A DNA stretch of 52,250 bases from Acidobacteriota bacterium. GTDB taxonomy: Bacteria > Acidobacteriota > Thermoanaerobaculia > Multivoradales > Multivoraceae. The notes beneath the pieces are model-generated. The model did not search any database and was not told where the DNA came from. It saw nothing but the letters and a program-made list of their open reading frames with translations. A program made the translations under genes and the position numbers. The DNA lies in NCBI GenBank assembly GCA_026708285.1, contig JAPOVF010000354.1, forward strand, positions 1 to 52,250, read 5' to 3'. Shown one piece after another: positions 42,644-51,322 of this stretch (position 1 is its first letter; every line of letters begins with the position of its first letter).

Positions 42644-44494
42644 GTGCAGTCTCCGCGGCGGTCATGGCGCCGGTGGGCCGTGGCCCGCGGCCTGATTGCA
42701 GTAGCGCTCATCGCGGCGACGGCGTGCGGAAGCAACGTTGAAGAAGCCCCGGACGTCGTGCTCGCGCGACACGTCCACACGGACCTCTACGACGCCTACC
42801 CGGGCATCCCGTCGCCTGCCGGCGACCGGGTCGTGTTCGCCGACTTTGCCGCGGGCGCCAGATCGCTGACGGTCTACGACGTCGCCACCGGCGTCGGCCG
42901 CGTGTTGACGACAACGCCGGCGGAACGGTTCCGGGTGACCTGGTCGCCCGACGGTTCGCGCGTCGTGTACGTCGACCGCCGGCCCGAAAGTCACGGGGTC
43001 TGGACGCTGGACCCGACGACCGGCCAGGAGTCGCGCATCGTGGATCCCGGGGACGCGCGCGTCGACCATCCGCGACTGCTGCCCGACGGGACCGTGACCG
43101 CGCTTCGACACGACTCCGCCGATGCCGAGGGGGCCGAAGACTCCGCCTGGGTCGCGTATGCGCCTGGCCTCGACCAGGCGACCGTGCTCGTCGAGAGCGC
43201 GGAAGGATGGGCCGCGTCCGTTCGATCTCCCGATGGACGCTCGGTCGCGCACCTTCAGGTCGCGGCCGGATACCGCGCGGACCTGGCCGTGACGGAGATC
43301 GCGACAGGCGAGACGCGCACGCTCGCCACCGACTTCCGGTTCGGATGGGACAGCCGCGTGGACTGGTCCCCCACCGGAGACGCGCTCTATCTCGCGGCGG
43401 CGGGGCCCGACGACTCGCTCCTGGTCGGCTGGCGCGTGCCGCTCGACGGCGGCCCGGCCGAAAGACTGACGCACGACGGCCGCGACGTGCTCGCGGTCAC
43501 GCCGCTGGCCGACGGTCGCGTCGCTCTCAGCGTGTACCACACCCGCACCGCGGTGGGCCTCGTTCCGGTGACCGGAGGAGAACCTACCGACGTAACGACG
43601 GCAGGCGGGACGAGCTCCTTCCTGCCTTCCTGGCGTCCCGACGGAGGGGCGCTCGGTTTCACCACGTTCTCCTGGCGACGCCTCCGCATGCCCATCGACT
43701 TCGACCTGGGGGTCCTCGACCTCGACGCGGAGGGCACCCCGACCGGCACGGTTCGGACGCTCCTCTCGGAAGAACACGAGGACTACGGCGCCGCGTGGTC
43801 GCCCGACGGCCGGTGGCTCGCCTTCCACGGACACCTGGAGCAGAGCGACGACATATGGCTCGTCCCGGTTGACGGGAGCGAGCGACCCACACGACTCACG
43901 CGGTTCGGACCGGGCGCGGACACCGGCGAGCCGGACTGGCGCCCGGACGGGCGGGCGCTCGCCTTCAGCAGCCACGGCCCGCCGTCAGAAGGAAACCCGG
44001 GGTCCGTGTACACGGTCGCAGTCGATCCCGCCACGGGGCTCGCCGCCGCCGACCCTTTCCGCGTCCCGCTCGACGGGTTCGATGGCTATGCCATGGGCGC
44101 CCGCTTCTCGCCGGACGGCGAGCGGCTGGCCTTCTACGGACGCTCGTTCGAGGACGGACGCGTCACCGTCTACACGGTGCCGGCCGCGGGTGGGACCCCC
44201 ACGGCCGTTCTCTCCTTCGCCAACGGCGAGCCCTACAGCGCGCCCGAGTGGAGCGCCGACGGCGCGTCGCTCTTCTACTCGCGCAACGACCGCTTCGGGC
44301 CCTTCCAGGTGTGGCGGGTGGCTATCGCCACCGGCGCCACGGAACAGGTCACGACCGGCGCGATCGGAGCACTCCAGCCGAGCGTGAGCCCCGACGGACG
44401 CACGCTCGCGGTCACGATGCGCGAGGCCGCCATCGAGGTCGTCGTCCTCGCGGCGGGAAGCACAGGCGCCAACCCGGAACCGAACCAGGAGTGA
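42644..44494 (+). CDS. TolB-like beta-propeller lipoprotein
   Basis: A 616-aa protein beginning at a GTG directly after the preceding stop. A basic N-terminus and hydrophobic segment end in a lipobox (AATAC, Cys near residue 28). Repeated PD40/WD40-like blades follow, marked WSPDGSRVVYVD, WSPTGDALYLA, WSPDGRWLAFHG, WRPDGRALAFSS, FSPDGERLAFYG, WSADGASLFYS and VSPDGRTLAVT. Seven or more blades imply one or two propellers on the outer face of a membrane. There is no TolB N-terminal domain or peptidase domain, so it is a binding or scaffold protein of unknown partner. Confidence 0.85.
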   Translation: MQSPRRSWRRWAVARGLIAVALIAATACGSNVEEAPDVVLARHVHTDLYDAYPGIPSPAGDRVVFADFAAGARSLTVYDVATGVGRVLTTTPAERFRVTWSPDGSRVVYVDRRPESHGVWTLDPTTGQESRIVDPGDARVDHPRLLPDGTVTALRHDSADAEGAEDSAWVAYAPGLDQATVLVESAEGWAASVRSPDGRSVAHLQVAAGYRADLAVTEIATGETRTLATDFRFGWDSRVDWSPTGDALYLAAAGPDDSLLVGWRVPLDGGPAERLTHDGRDVLAVTPLADGRVALSVYHTRTAVGLVPVTGGEPTDVTTAGGTSSFLPSWRPDGGALGFTTFSWRRLRMPIDFDLGVLDLDAEGTPTGTVRTLLSEEHEDYGAAWSPDGRWLAFHGHLEQSDDIWLVPVDGSERPTRLTRFGPGADTGEPDWRPDGRALAFSSHGPPSEGNPGSVYTVAVDPATGLAAADPFRVPLDGFDGYAMGARFSPDGERLAFYGRSFEDGRVTVYTVPAAGGTPTAVLSFANGEPYSAPEWSADGASLFYSRNDRFGPFQVWRVAIATGATEQVTTGAIGALQPSVSPDGRTLAVTMREAAIEVVVLAAGSTGANPEPNQE

Positions 44495-44496
44495 AC

Positions 44497-45381
44497 ATGG
44501 GCAGACCAAGGGACATCGGCGTCGTCGACCTGTTTCTCGACATCCCGGCCGGCGGCGCCGGCATGGGCATGGAGGCCGTGCGCCGGCTCAGCCGCGACCG
44601 CGGAACGGAGGACTTCTCACACCATCCGGCCCAGTACCTGTTCAAGGATGCCGGACGGCGCATGGACAGGGCCTGGACCGCGGCCGACGTCGTCGCGATG
44701 ATGGACGCGTTCGGCGTCCGGATCGCCCAGATCGGCGTCAGCGCCCAGAACCCGGAACCGGCGCTTGCGGTGTTCGAGGAGTTCCCCGGGCGCTTCTTCG
44801 GCGCCGTCGGCGTCGATCCGAACGCCGGCATGGACGGCGTCCGCGCGCTCGAAGCGACCGTCAACCTCCACCCTGCCATCCGGGCCGCTTCCGCCGCGCC
44901 GTGCCTGGCCTATCCCCAGGTGCCGATCGACGACAAGCGCTTCTACCCGATCTACGCCAAGTGCATCGAGCTGGACATCCCGATCAACATGCTGGTCGGC
45001 GTGCCAGGGCCGCGCGTCCCCTACAAGTGCCAGTATCCGGGTCTGCTGGACGAAGTCGCCTGGTTCTTCCCGGAGCTCCGCGTCGTCATGCGCCACGGCG
45101 GTGATCCCTGGACCGACCTTTGCGTCAAGCTGATGCTCAAGTGGCCGAACCTCTACTACTCTCCCTCGGCCTGGGCGCCCAAGCACTACCCCAGGAGCGT
45201 GATCGAGTTCGCGAACAAGCGGGGACCGGACAAGTTCATGTACGCGGGCTACTTCCCCGGCCTCTCCTACGAGCGCATCTTCACGGAGATGGACGACCTG
45301 CCGCTAAGGGAACACGTCTGGCCGAAGTTCCTGCGCGAGAACGCGACGGCGGTCTTCAAGCTGGACGACCTGCTCGGTTGA
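44497..45381 (+). CDS. Amidohydrolase-related (Amidohydro_2) protein lacking the HxH motif
   Basis: A 294-aa TIM-barrel protein of the amidohydrolase 2 / ACMSD-like family: MDAFGVRIAQIGVSAQ, FEEFPGRFFGAVGVDPNAG, MRHGGDPWTD and a C-terminal YAGYFPGLSYERIF are family-typical. At the end of strand 1, where family members have HxH, the sequence reads VVDLFLDIP, so the usual metal-binding pair is missing; the strand-6 His (MRHGG) is present. AGGAG at 44487-44491 favours ATG 44497 over the GTG at 44491. Catalytic status uncertain. It is followed by an MFS transporter, which may share its substrate. Confidence 0.83.
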   Translation: MGRPRDIGVVDLFLDIPAGGAGMGMEAVRRLSRDRGTEDFSHHPAQYLFKDAGRRMDRAWTAADVVAMMDAFGVRIAQIGVSAQNPEPALAVFEEFPGRFFGAVGVDPNAGMDGVRALEATVNLHPAIRAASAAPCLAYPQVPIDDKRFYPIYAKCIELDIPINMLVGVPGPRVPYKCQYPGLLDEVAWFFPELRVVMRHGGDPWTDLCVKLMLKWPNLYYSPSAWAPKHYPRSVIEFANKRGPDKFMYAGYFPGLSYERIFTEMDDLPLREHVWPKFLRENATAVFKLDDLLG

Positions 45382-45432
45382 GTCACCGCGACCGGAGGAT
45401 CGGCCCGCTTCGTCCCGTCCGGCCCTGAACTC

Positions 45433-46734
45433 ATGCCGACCCAACCGGGCAGCCCGACCTTCCACGGCTGGAAGATCGTCCTCGTCTCCTTTCTGGCACT
45501 CTTCGTATCGGTCGGCTTCGGCTTCTACTCGTTCGGGGCCTTCTTCGTCGCGCTGACCGAGGAGTTCGGCGGCGGCCGTACCGGAGTCGGCGTCGGCCTT
45601 GCCCTGTTCGGGATCACGAACGGGCTCGTCGCGCCCTTCCTCGGCAGCGCTCTCGACCGGGGCCACGCGAAGCGGATCATGCTCTGGGGCGCGTGGCTGC
45701 TCGCGCTCGGTCTCCTTCTGACCGCCGCGGTGCGGAACCTGATTCAGTTCTACCTGGTCCTCGGCACCCTGCTGTCGCTGGGGGCGGCCCTGATCGGCGG
45801 CGTCACCGCCTCGACGCTGGTCGCCAACTGGTACGTCCGCAAGCGCGCGATGGCCCTCGGGATCGCCACGATGGGCATCTCGCTCTCCGGAGTCGTCATG
45901 GCGCCCGTCGCCACCCGGCTGATCGCGGTGGTCGGCTGGCGAGGCACGTTCGTGATCTACGGCGCGCTGACCCTGCTCTTCGTCGTCCCGGCCGTTCGGC
46001 GCTGGGTCATCGACCGCCCCGAGGACATCGGCCTCCACCCGGACGGCGACGTGACGTCCCCTGTTGCCGGGTGGGCGCCGGCGCCGATCGCGTCCTCGCC
46101 GCCCCGCCCCCCGCTCTGGACCGAACCGCTCAGGAGCCGGAACTTCTGGGTCATCGCGCTCGTCGTGTCGATGAACTTCTGCGCCAACTCGGCGATCCTG
46201 ACCCACATCATCGCGCACGCCAGGGACCTCGGCTTCCCGCCGCTTCCGGCCTCCTACGGTCTGTCGACCATCGCGGCGATGGGCGTTCTCGGCAAGGTCG
46301 TCTTCGGCTGGATCGGTGACCGTCTCAGCGGGCGCGGCGCCCTCTGGCTGGCGATCGGTCTTCAGGCGTCAGGTTCGACGGGTCTTCTCCAGGCTGAGAG
46401 CTACACGGCGCTTCTGTCGGCCGCCGCCGTGTTCGGACTCGGCATGGGCGGCATGATGCCGCTCTGGGGCACCCTGATCGGCGCCTGCTTCGGCCGCCGT
46501 TCCTTTGGCCGCGTGATGGGTCTGATGAGCCCGATCCTGCTCCCGATCCAGATCCTCGGCGTACCCTTCGCCGGGTACGTCTTCGACCGATCGGGGACCT
46601 ACGACCTCGCCTTCGCCGTGTTCGTCTGCATGTACCTCTCCGCCATGCTGGTCCTCTTCCTGCTGCGCACGCCCGCCCAGGAACCTGCGGAAGCACCGGC
46701 GCCGGCGGGCCTGGAGACGGCGGCCAACCCGTAA
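45433..46734 (+). CDS. MFS transporter (monocarboxylate / oxalate-formate antiporter-like)
   Basis: A 433-aa membrane protein with 12 helices in two sets of six and a central loop (about 195-225). FHGWKIVLVSFLALFVSVGFGF at the N-terminus, the LDRGHAKRIMLWG loop and ANWYVRKRAMALGIATMG are signatures of the OFA/MCT branch of the major facilitator superfamily, which moves small carboxylates. It lies 51 nt after the amidohydrolase-like gene. There is no clear ribosome site before the ATG. Substrate not predictable beyond a carboxylate guess. Confidence 0.87.
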   Translation: MPTQPGSPTFHGWKIVLVSFLALFVSVGFGFYSFGAFFVALTEEFGGGRTGVGVGLALFGITNGLVAPFLGSALDRGHAKRIMLWGAWLLALGLLLTAAVRNLIQFYLVLGTLLSLGAALIGGVTASTLVANWYVRKRAMALGIATMGISLSGVVMAPVATRLIAVVGWRGTFVIYGALTLLFVVPAVRRWVIDRPEDIGLHPDGDVTSPVAGWAPAPIASSPPRPPLWTEPLRSRNFWVIALVVSMNFCANSAILTHIIAHARDLGFPPLPASYGLSTIAAMGVLGKVVFGWIGDRLSGRGALWLAIGLQASGSTGLLQAESYTALLSAAAVFGLGMGGMMPLWGTLIGACFGRRSFGRVMGLMSPILLPIQILGVPFAGYVFDRSGTYDLAFAVFVCMYLSAMLVLFLLRTPAQEPAEAPAPAGLETAANP

Positions 46735-46745
46735 CCGCAGTAGCA

Positions 46746-47666
46746 GTGTCCGCCTACCGTTTCTGCCGCTCGGACGACGTGCCTCTGATCGTCGAGGCGT
46801 ACGAGCGCTGCAACGTGGGGCCCGGCGCGGTCCCGTGGCAACTCACGATCGATCACATGAAGCGGCTCTCCCGGGAGATGGACCTCTGGACCAGCAGTTG
46901 CATGGTCGCCTTTGCCGGATCCGATCCGATCGGCGTCCTGATCGCGGCGAAGAGGGAGCCAACGGCCAACCTGGTGCTTCACGCAGCCGTCCACCCGGAC
47001 CACCGCCGGCAGGGCCATGCCCGCCACATGATGACGTCGCTCAGCCAGAAGATGGCGATCCTCGAGCCGACCCGCATGCTGGTCGAGGTTCCGGCGGAGG
47101 CCATGGCCGCGCGGGGCTTCCTCGGCGCTTGCGGCTTCGCCAGGGCGGAGCCTCTGACCGACTACCTCCACTCAGGTGAGAGCGCGGCCGCCGCGCCCGT
47201 GCTCGACCTGGTCGGAAGCGTCTCGCCCACGGAGATCCTCGCCAGCGCGGAACTCGCCGACGCCTCGGAGCTCAATCGCTGCTGGCAGCGCTCACCGCGG
47301 ACGATCCGGAACCTGCGCCAGAGCGCCCGGGGCGTCGGCATCGCGACGGACCGCGGGTTCGAGGCCTATCTCCTCTACCGGGACCCCCGCGACTCCGGCG
47401 ACCCCCTTCCCTTCACTGCGCGGCCGTCCATCCCGGCCGGTCTCCGTTCCGGCCCGGCACCCTGCGAGATCCTCGCGATCGGCGGCCTGAAACCCGTTCC
47501 GGCACTCCTCGGGCCGCTCCTCGCCTTTGCCGCCGGAGACTCCGGACGACCGCTCTATCTGCCCCGCGTGCACCCCCGTGAACCGCCGGCGGAACGCCTC
47601 GAACAGGTCGGCTTTCAGGCGGCGGGAACAACCCTCCGATACGAAAGCGACGCGGCGCGGTCCTGA
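46746..47666 (+). CDS. GNAT-family acetyltransferase with C-terminal extension
   Basis: A 306-aa protein. Residues about 1-140 form a GNAT fold with the acetyl-CoA loop VHPDHRRQGHARHMM. The remaining 160 residues look like a degenerate second GNAT domain (LAFAAGDSGRPLYLPRVH, then LEQVGFQAAGTTLRYE), so this may be a tandem GNAT. The start is a GTG 11 nt after the transporter stop. Acyl acceptor unknown; nothing nearby suggests it. Confidence 0.82.
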   Translation: MSAYRFCRSDDVPLIVEAYERCNVGPGAVPWQLTIDHMKRLSREMDLWTSSCMVAFAGSDPIGVLIAAKREPTANLVLHAAVHPDHRRQGHARHMMTSLSQKMAILEPTRMLVEVPAEAMAARGFLGACGFARAEPLTDYLHSGESAAAAPVLDLVGSVSPTEILASAELADASELNRCWQRSPRTIRNLRQSARGVGIATDRGFEAYLLYRDPRDSGDPLPFTARPSIPAGLRSGPAPCEILAIGGLKPVPALLGPLLAFAAGDSGRPLYLPRVHPREPPAERLEQVGFQAAGTTLRYESDAARS

Positions 47667-47670
47667 CTGC

Positions 47671-47676
47671 TACGCT
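47671..47676 (+). promoter_or_regulatory. -10-like TACGCT next to a start codon (possible leaderless promoter)
   Basis: TACGCT fits TANNNT and ends 7 nt before the ATG at 47684, with no Shine-Dalgarno-like sequence between. Low confidence; third case of this layout in the window. Confidence 0.25.
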
Positions 47677-47683
47677 GCCGGCG

Positions 47684-48532
47684 ATGTCCGTCCATCCCCG
47701 CGCTGGAGAAACGGCGATCGGAGCGCGGTCCGAGGTCCAGCCCAAGGCGGAGAAGCTCGAGCTGCTCGAGACGGCCCACGAACTGACCGAGTTCCGGTCC
47801 TTCGCCGACCTTGGAGCGTGCTGGGGCGTGGACGGGGCCTACACATTTCACGCAGCCGAACTGTGCGGCAACGAGTTGGAGAGGGCGGTCATCGTCGACG
47901 GTCACCTGACGCCTCTGACCCTGGAGCGCGCGAAGGAGGTTCCGAACGTCGAACTCGTCCAGGCCCTGCTCGGATCGGATCAGGCGCTCGATGCCGTCGG
48001 CCAGGTCGACGCCCTCATCATGTACGACATCCTGCTGCACCAGGTCAAACCGGACTGGGACGAGTTCCTGCTCAACTGGCTTCCCCACACGGACGCTCTG
48101 ATCATCTTCAATCAGAACTGGTTGAAGACTCCGCGGACCATCCGCTTCGTCGACCGCGGTCTGGACTGGTACTACCGGAATGTCTATGTCTGGGAAGACG
48201 ACTGGAACACCCGCGCCAGACTCGAGTCCTGGTTCAAGAAACACCACCAGCGCGACGCGGACGGGCGGCTGGAACGCGACAACCACTGGTACTGGCAGTT
48301 CGGCATCCGGCCGCTGGAACTGATCGGCCTGCTGGCAAGGAACGGTTTCGAACTGGTCTACATGAGGAGGCATCGTCACGCATTCGGCCGCAGTCGCCCC
48401 TGGATCGTGAACGATGGCCTCATCTTCCAGCGCGCCGCCTACCCGGAACTGGGTGTCGGCGGGCGCCTCCGCGCCGCGGCTCGCTCCCTTGCCAAACGCA
48501 CCGGGCTTCTCGAACGCCTCCGCCGGCCATGA
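47684..48532 (+). CDS. Class I SAM-dependent methyltransferase-like protein
   Basis: A 282-aa protein. FRSFADLGACWGVDGAYTFHAAEL (about 38-60) resembles the glycine-rich motif I of Rossmann-type methyltransferases. RAVIVDGH is a plausible acidic end of strand 2 and VDALIMYDILLHQV a motif near strand 4. The C-terminal half is rich in Trp, His and Arg (WYYRNVYVW, NHWYWQFG) and has no family I can name. The stop overlaps the start of the Mrp-like ATPase gene (ATGA at 48529-48532), so it may act in the same maturation process. Methyl acceptor unknown. Confidence 0.7.
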   Translation: MSVHPRAGETAIGARSEVQPKAEKLELLETAHELTEFRSFADLGACWGVDGAYTFHAAELCGNELERAVIVDGHLTPLTLERAKEVPNVELVQALLGSDQALDAVGQVDALIMYDILLHQVKPDWDEFLLNWLPHTDALIIFNQNWLKTPRTIRFVDRGLDWYYRNVYVWEDDWNTRARLESWFKKHHQRDADGRLERDNHWYWQFGIRPLELIGLLARNGFELVYMRRHRHAFGRSRPWIVNDGLIFQRAAYPELGVGGRLRAAARSLAKRTGLLERLRRP

Positions 48533-49401
48533 AGACCTACTTCGACGTCGAGGGGGATGGCGGCTCCGACGTTCTTGGACAGGTCCTGCGGCAGCGGGAG
48601 CGCATCGCCCACGCGATGGCCGGCATCGATCACGTCGTCGCCATCGGTTCGGGCAAGGGGGGCGTCGGCAAGAGCACACTCACCATGCAACTCGCCCTGG
48701 CGCTCGAGCGCGCGGGTCGCCGCTGCGCCATCCTCGACGCGGACCTGAACGGTCCTTGCCAGGCCCGGCTGGCCGGGCTCGAGAACGTGCCGTTGCTGCC
48801 CGGTGATCAGGGCATGGCCCTGCCGCGCACGCGTCGCGGTCTGGGCGTCGTGTCGGTGGGTTCCATGGTGCCCGAAGCGAAGCACCTCGAGTTCGACAGC
48901 GTTGCGGAGGGCGACAGCCATGTCTGGCGGGCAACCCGGGAGTTCAACCTGTTCCAGCAGTTGCTGGGCCTCGTGGACTGGGGCCGTCTCGACTTCCTGC
49001 TGGTCGATCTGCCGCCCGGCGCCGAGCGCACGCTGCAGTACGCCGAAGTGCTGGGGCCGGCCGCGCGCTTCGTACTGGTCACGATTCCTTCGGCGCTGGC
49101 GCACGGGGTGGTCGCCCGATCGGCCGCGGCGCTCGAAGGGACGCCGAACGAGGTCATCGGCTTCATCGAGAACATGAGCGGCTACTACTGCGGGGCGTGC
49201 GACGGTGTCAGGCCCCTGTTTGGCGAGGTCGCCGCCGGGGCGCCAGAACTTGGATTCCCATGCCTGGCTAGGGTACCGTTCGACCCGCGGCTGGCATCGG
49301 CGTCCGACGCCGGCGAACCGGACCCGCCCCGGGGACCGGTTCTCCGCGCCATCGACGAGGCCGCGGCACGGGTCCTGAGCAGTCTCGCCAGGACGACCTG
49401 A
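48529..49401 (+). CDS. Mrp/ApbC/NBP35-like P-loop ATPase (Fe-S carrier family)
   Basis: A 290-aa ATPase with the deviant Walker A of the MinD/Mrp group (GSGKGGVGKSTLTMQLA, about 43-60), switch I-like DADLNGP, a DLPPG Walker B/A' motif and the Mrp signature ENMSGYYCGACDG, whose CxxC (CGAC) is where family members bind a bridging Fe-S cluster. The frame is open far upstream, but the ATG at 48529 overlaps the methyltransferase stop and gives a normal family length. Known members deliver Fe-S clusters, which suits the radical SAM and zinc-ribbon genes that follow. Confidence 0.9.
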   Translation: MKTYFDVEGDGGSDVLGQVLRQRERIAHAMAGIDHVVAIGSGKGGVGKSTLTMQLALALERAGRRCAILDADLNGPCQARLAGLENVPLLPGDQGMALPRTRRGLGVVSVGSMVPEAKHLEFDSVAEGDSHVWRATREFNLFQQLLGLVDWGRLDFLLVDLPPGAERTLQYAEVLGPAARFVLVTIPSALAHGVVARSAAALEGTPNEVIGFIENMSGYYCGACDGVRPLFGEVAAGAPELGFPCLARVPFDPRLASASDAGEPDPPRGPVLRAIDEAAARVLSSLARTT

Positions 49402-49428
49402 CTTCCCACCCGGAGACGGAGACCACGG

Positions 49429-49905
49429 ATGAAGTTCCTCTGCGTACCCTGCGACGAGCAGATGAGGCTGAAGCACGCCCTCGGCCCGAACGGAGGGTCC
49501 GTGGCCGTGGTCTATGCCTGCCCCGGTTGCTCCTCGGAGATGGCGATGATGATGAACCCCCACGAGACCCAGGTCGTCGGGTCGCTTGGCGTGCGGATCG
49601 GCCCCGAAGCCGGTGCCGAAGCGGGAACCGCGACCTCGAAGTGTCCCTTCACCGGCATGCTGACCGACCTCGGCGTGCCGGCCGCCGGAACCGGGAAGGT
49701 CGATGGCGACCAGGCCGTGGCCGGCAACGGCGAATCGGCGAGCATCCCGTGGACAGCCGAGGCGCGCGAGCGGATGGCGAACATCCCCGACATCGTACGC
49801 ACCTCCGCGGTCGCCGGGATCGAGAAGTTCGCACTCGACCACGGCTACGAAGAGGTCGATGCGGCGGTGCTGGAACGGGCCCGCACCTTCTTCGGCATTG
49901 CCTGA
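49429..49905 (+). CDS. Small zinc-ribbon / PCP_red-like protein
   Basis: A 158-aa protein. The N-terminus has two CxxC pairs (C5-x2-C8 and CPGC near residue 31), a zinc-ribbon or rubredoxin-like knuckle. C72-P-F-T in KCPFTGMLTDLG recalls the C674-P-F-S of the universal-stress fusion. Residues about 107-156 are a PCP_red-like module (IPWTAEARERMANIPDIVR). GGAGACGGAGACC precedes the ATG. It sits between the Mrp-like ATPase and the radical SAM protein that also ends in this module, so the three probably act together. No function is known for this architecture that I recall. Confidence 0.85.
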   Translation: MKFLCVPCDEQMRLKHALGPNGGSVAVVYACPGCSSEMAMMMNPHETQVVGSLGVRIGPEAGAEAGTATSKCPFTGMLTDLGVPAAGTGKVDGDQAVAGNGESASIPWTAEARERMANIPDIVRTSAVAGIEKFALDHGYEEVDAAVLERARTFFGIA

Positions 49906-49940
49906 GCCTTCCGGCGGAACATCGCGCACGAGTCCCTCCC

Positions 49941-51308
49941 ATGACCCTCTCACCCCTCGAGCGGCCACAGCGTGCCGTACCGGCGGCTTTCGCCCGCCCC
50001 TACGTCATCTCCTGGAACCTCACCTACCGCTGCAACCTGGCCTGCGAGCACTGCTACCTCGACGCCGGCGGCAAACCGCTGGTCGAAACCCCAAACTTCG
50101 CCGATCGCTCGGAACTCTCCACCGACCAGTGCCGGAAGGTGATCGACGACATCTGCGAGTTCGCCCCCGAGGCCCTGGTCATCCTCACCGGCGGCGAGCC
50201 GCTGCTGCGGCGCGACATCCTCGACATCGTTCGATACGCCGCGGAGCGCGAGCTGTGGGTCGTCGTCGGCAGCAACGGCGTCCGCATCACGGAGAACCTG
50301 GCGCGGATCCTGGCCAACGAAGGCGTGCGCGGTCTCGCCCTGTCCCTCGACGCACTGGACCCGCAAGTCCACGACGGCTTCCGCCGCGTCCGCGGCGCCT
50401 GGCAGAACACGGTCGACGGCGCAAAGCACCTGGCTGCCACGGGTCTTCCCTTCATCATCCAGACGACCGCCGGCGCGCACAACCGGGGCGAGCTCGAGGA
50501 GATCGCCGACTTCGCCTACACCGAGCTCCAGGCCCGCGTATGGAACCTGTACTTCCTGGTGCCGACGGGACGCGGTCAGTTCGTGTCCGATCTCTCGCCG
50601 GCGGACTACGACGGCGTTCTCGCCTCCCTGGAGCAGATTCAGCGCAACTACCGGGGCCGCATGGTGGTCAACGCGAAGTGCGCGCCCCACTACGTCCGTC
50701 AACTGCTGGCCGGCGATCCGGAGTCGCCCTTCCTCAAGGCCTTCGACGGCGGCGCAGGCGGTTGCCCCGCGGGCACGCACTACATGGGGATTCGCCCGAA
50801 CGGTGACGTCACGCCCTGCCCCTACCTGCCCGTGTTCGGCGGCAACCTGAAACGATCCACGCTGTCGGCGGTCTGGAACGACTCCGACCTGTTCCAGGAC
50901 ATCCGGCGCCGCAAGGAGCTCGGCGGTCGCTGCGGTTCCTGCGAACTGCAATCGGTCTGCGGCGGCTGCCGCGCCCGCGCCTATGGCATGACCGGCGACC
51001 TGATGGCGGAGGATCCGCTGTGCACCCACGATCCCGGGTCCTTCTCGCAGGAGCAGCTCGCGGCGCTGGGGGACCGCACCGGGCTCGCGTCGCTCTCCCG
51101 CTACGGCGAGGACACCTCGCCCGGCATCGCCTGGGAACCAGAGGCCGAGGCACGGATGAAGCGCGTACCCGCCTTCGTCCGGGGCATGGTCGTCCGATCG
51201 GTGGAGTCGCACTGTCGCAAGAACGGCATCGGCACGGTGACGGTCGAGGAACTCGAAGCGATCCGCGCCCGGATGCCGACGCCGAAGGTGTTCGGCCGAC
51301 CGTCCTGA
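49941..51308 (+). CDS. Radical SAM/SPASM protein with C-terminal PCP_red-like domain
   Basis: A 455-aa enzyme. The radical SAM cluster motif is CNLACEHCY (about residues 32-40), followed by the GGEPLLRRD loop. An auxiliary-cluster (SPASM) region lies at about 280-365 and includes CPAGTHYMGIRPNGDV, CPYLPVFGGNL and CGSCELQSVCGGCRARAY, the arrangement seen in heme-pathway enzymes such as AhbC/AhbD and the NirJ relatives. A PCP_red-like module closes the protein (about 396-450, IAWEPEAEARMKRVPAFVRG). The ATG at 49941 opens the conserved RPYVISWNLTYRCN segment soon after. Probably modifies a tetrapyrrole or peptide; the reaction is unknown. Confidence 0.9.
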   Translation: MTLSPLERPQRAVPAAFARPYVISWNLTYRCNLACEHCYLDAGGKPLVETPNFADRSELSTDQCRKVIDDICEFAPEALVILTGGEPLLRRDILDIVRYAAERELWVVVGSNGVRITENLARILANEGVRGLALSLDALDPQVHDGFRRVRGAWQNTVDGAKHLAATGLPFIIQTTAGAHNRGELEEIADFAYTELQARVWNLYFLVPTGRGQFVSDLSPADYDGVLASLEQIQRNYRGRMVVNAKCAPHYVRQLLAGDPESPFLKAFDGGAGGCPAGTHYMGIRPNGDVTPCPYLPVFGGNLKRSTLSAVWNDSDLFQDIRRRKELGGRCGSCELQSVCGGCRARAYGMTGDLMAEDPLCTHDPGSFSQEQLAALGDRTGLASLSRYGEDTSPGIAWEPEAEARMKRVPAFVRGMVVRSVESHCRKNGIGTVTVEELEAIRARMPTPKVFGRPS

Positions 51309-51322
51309 CCTCGGGTCGCCCA

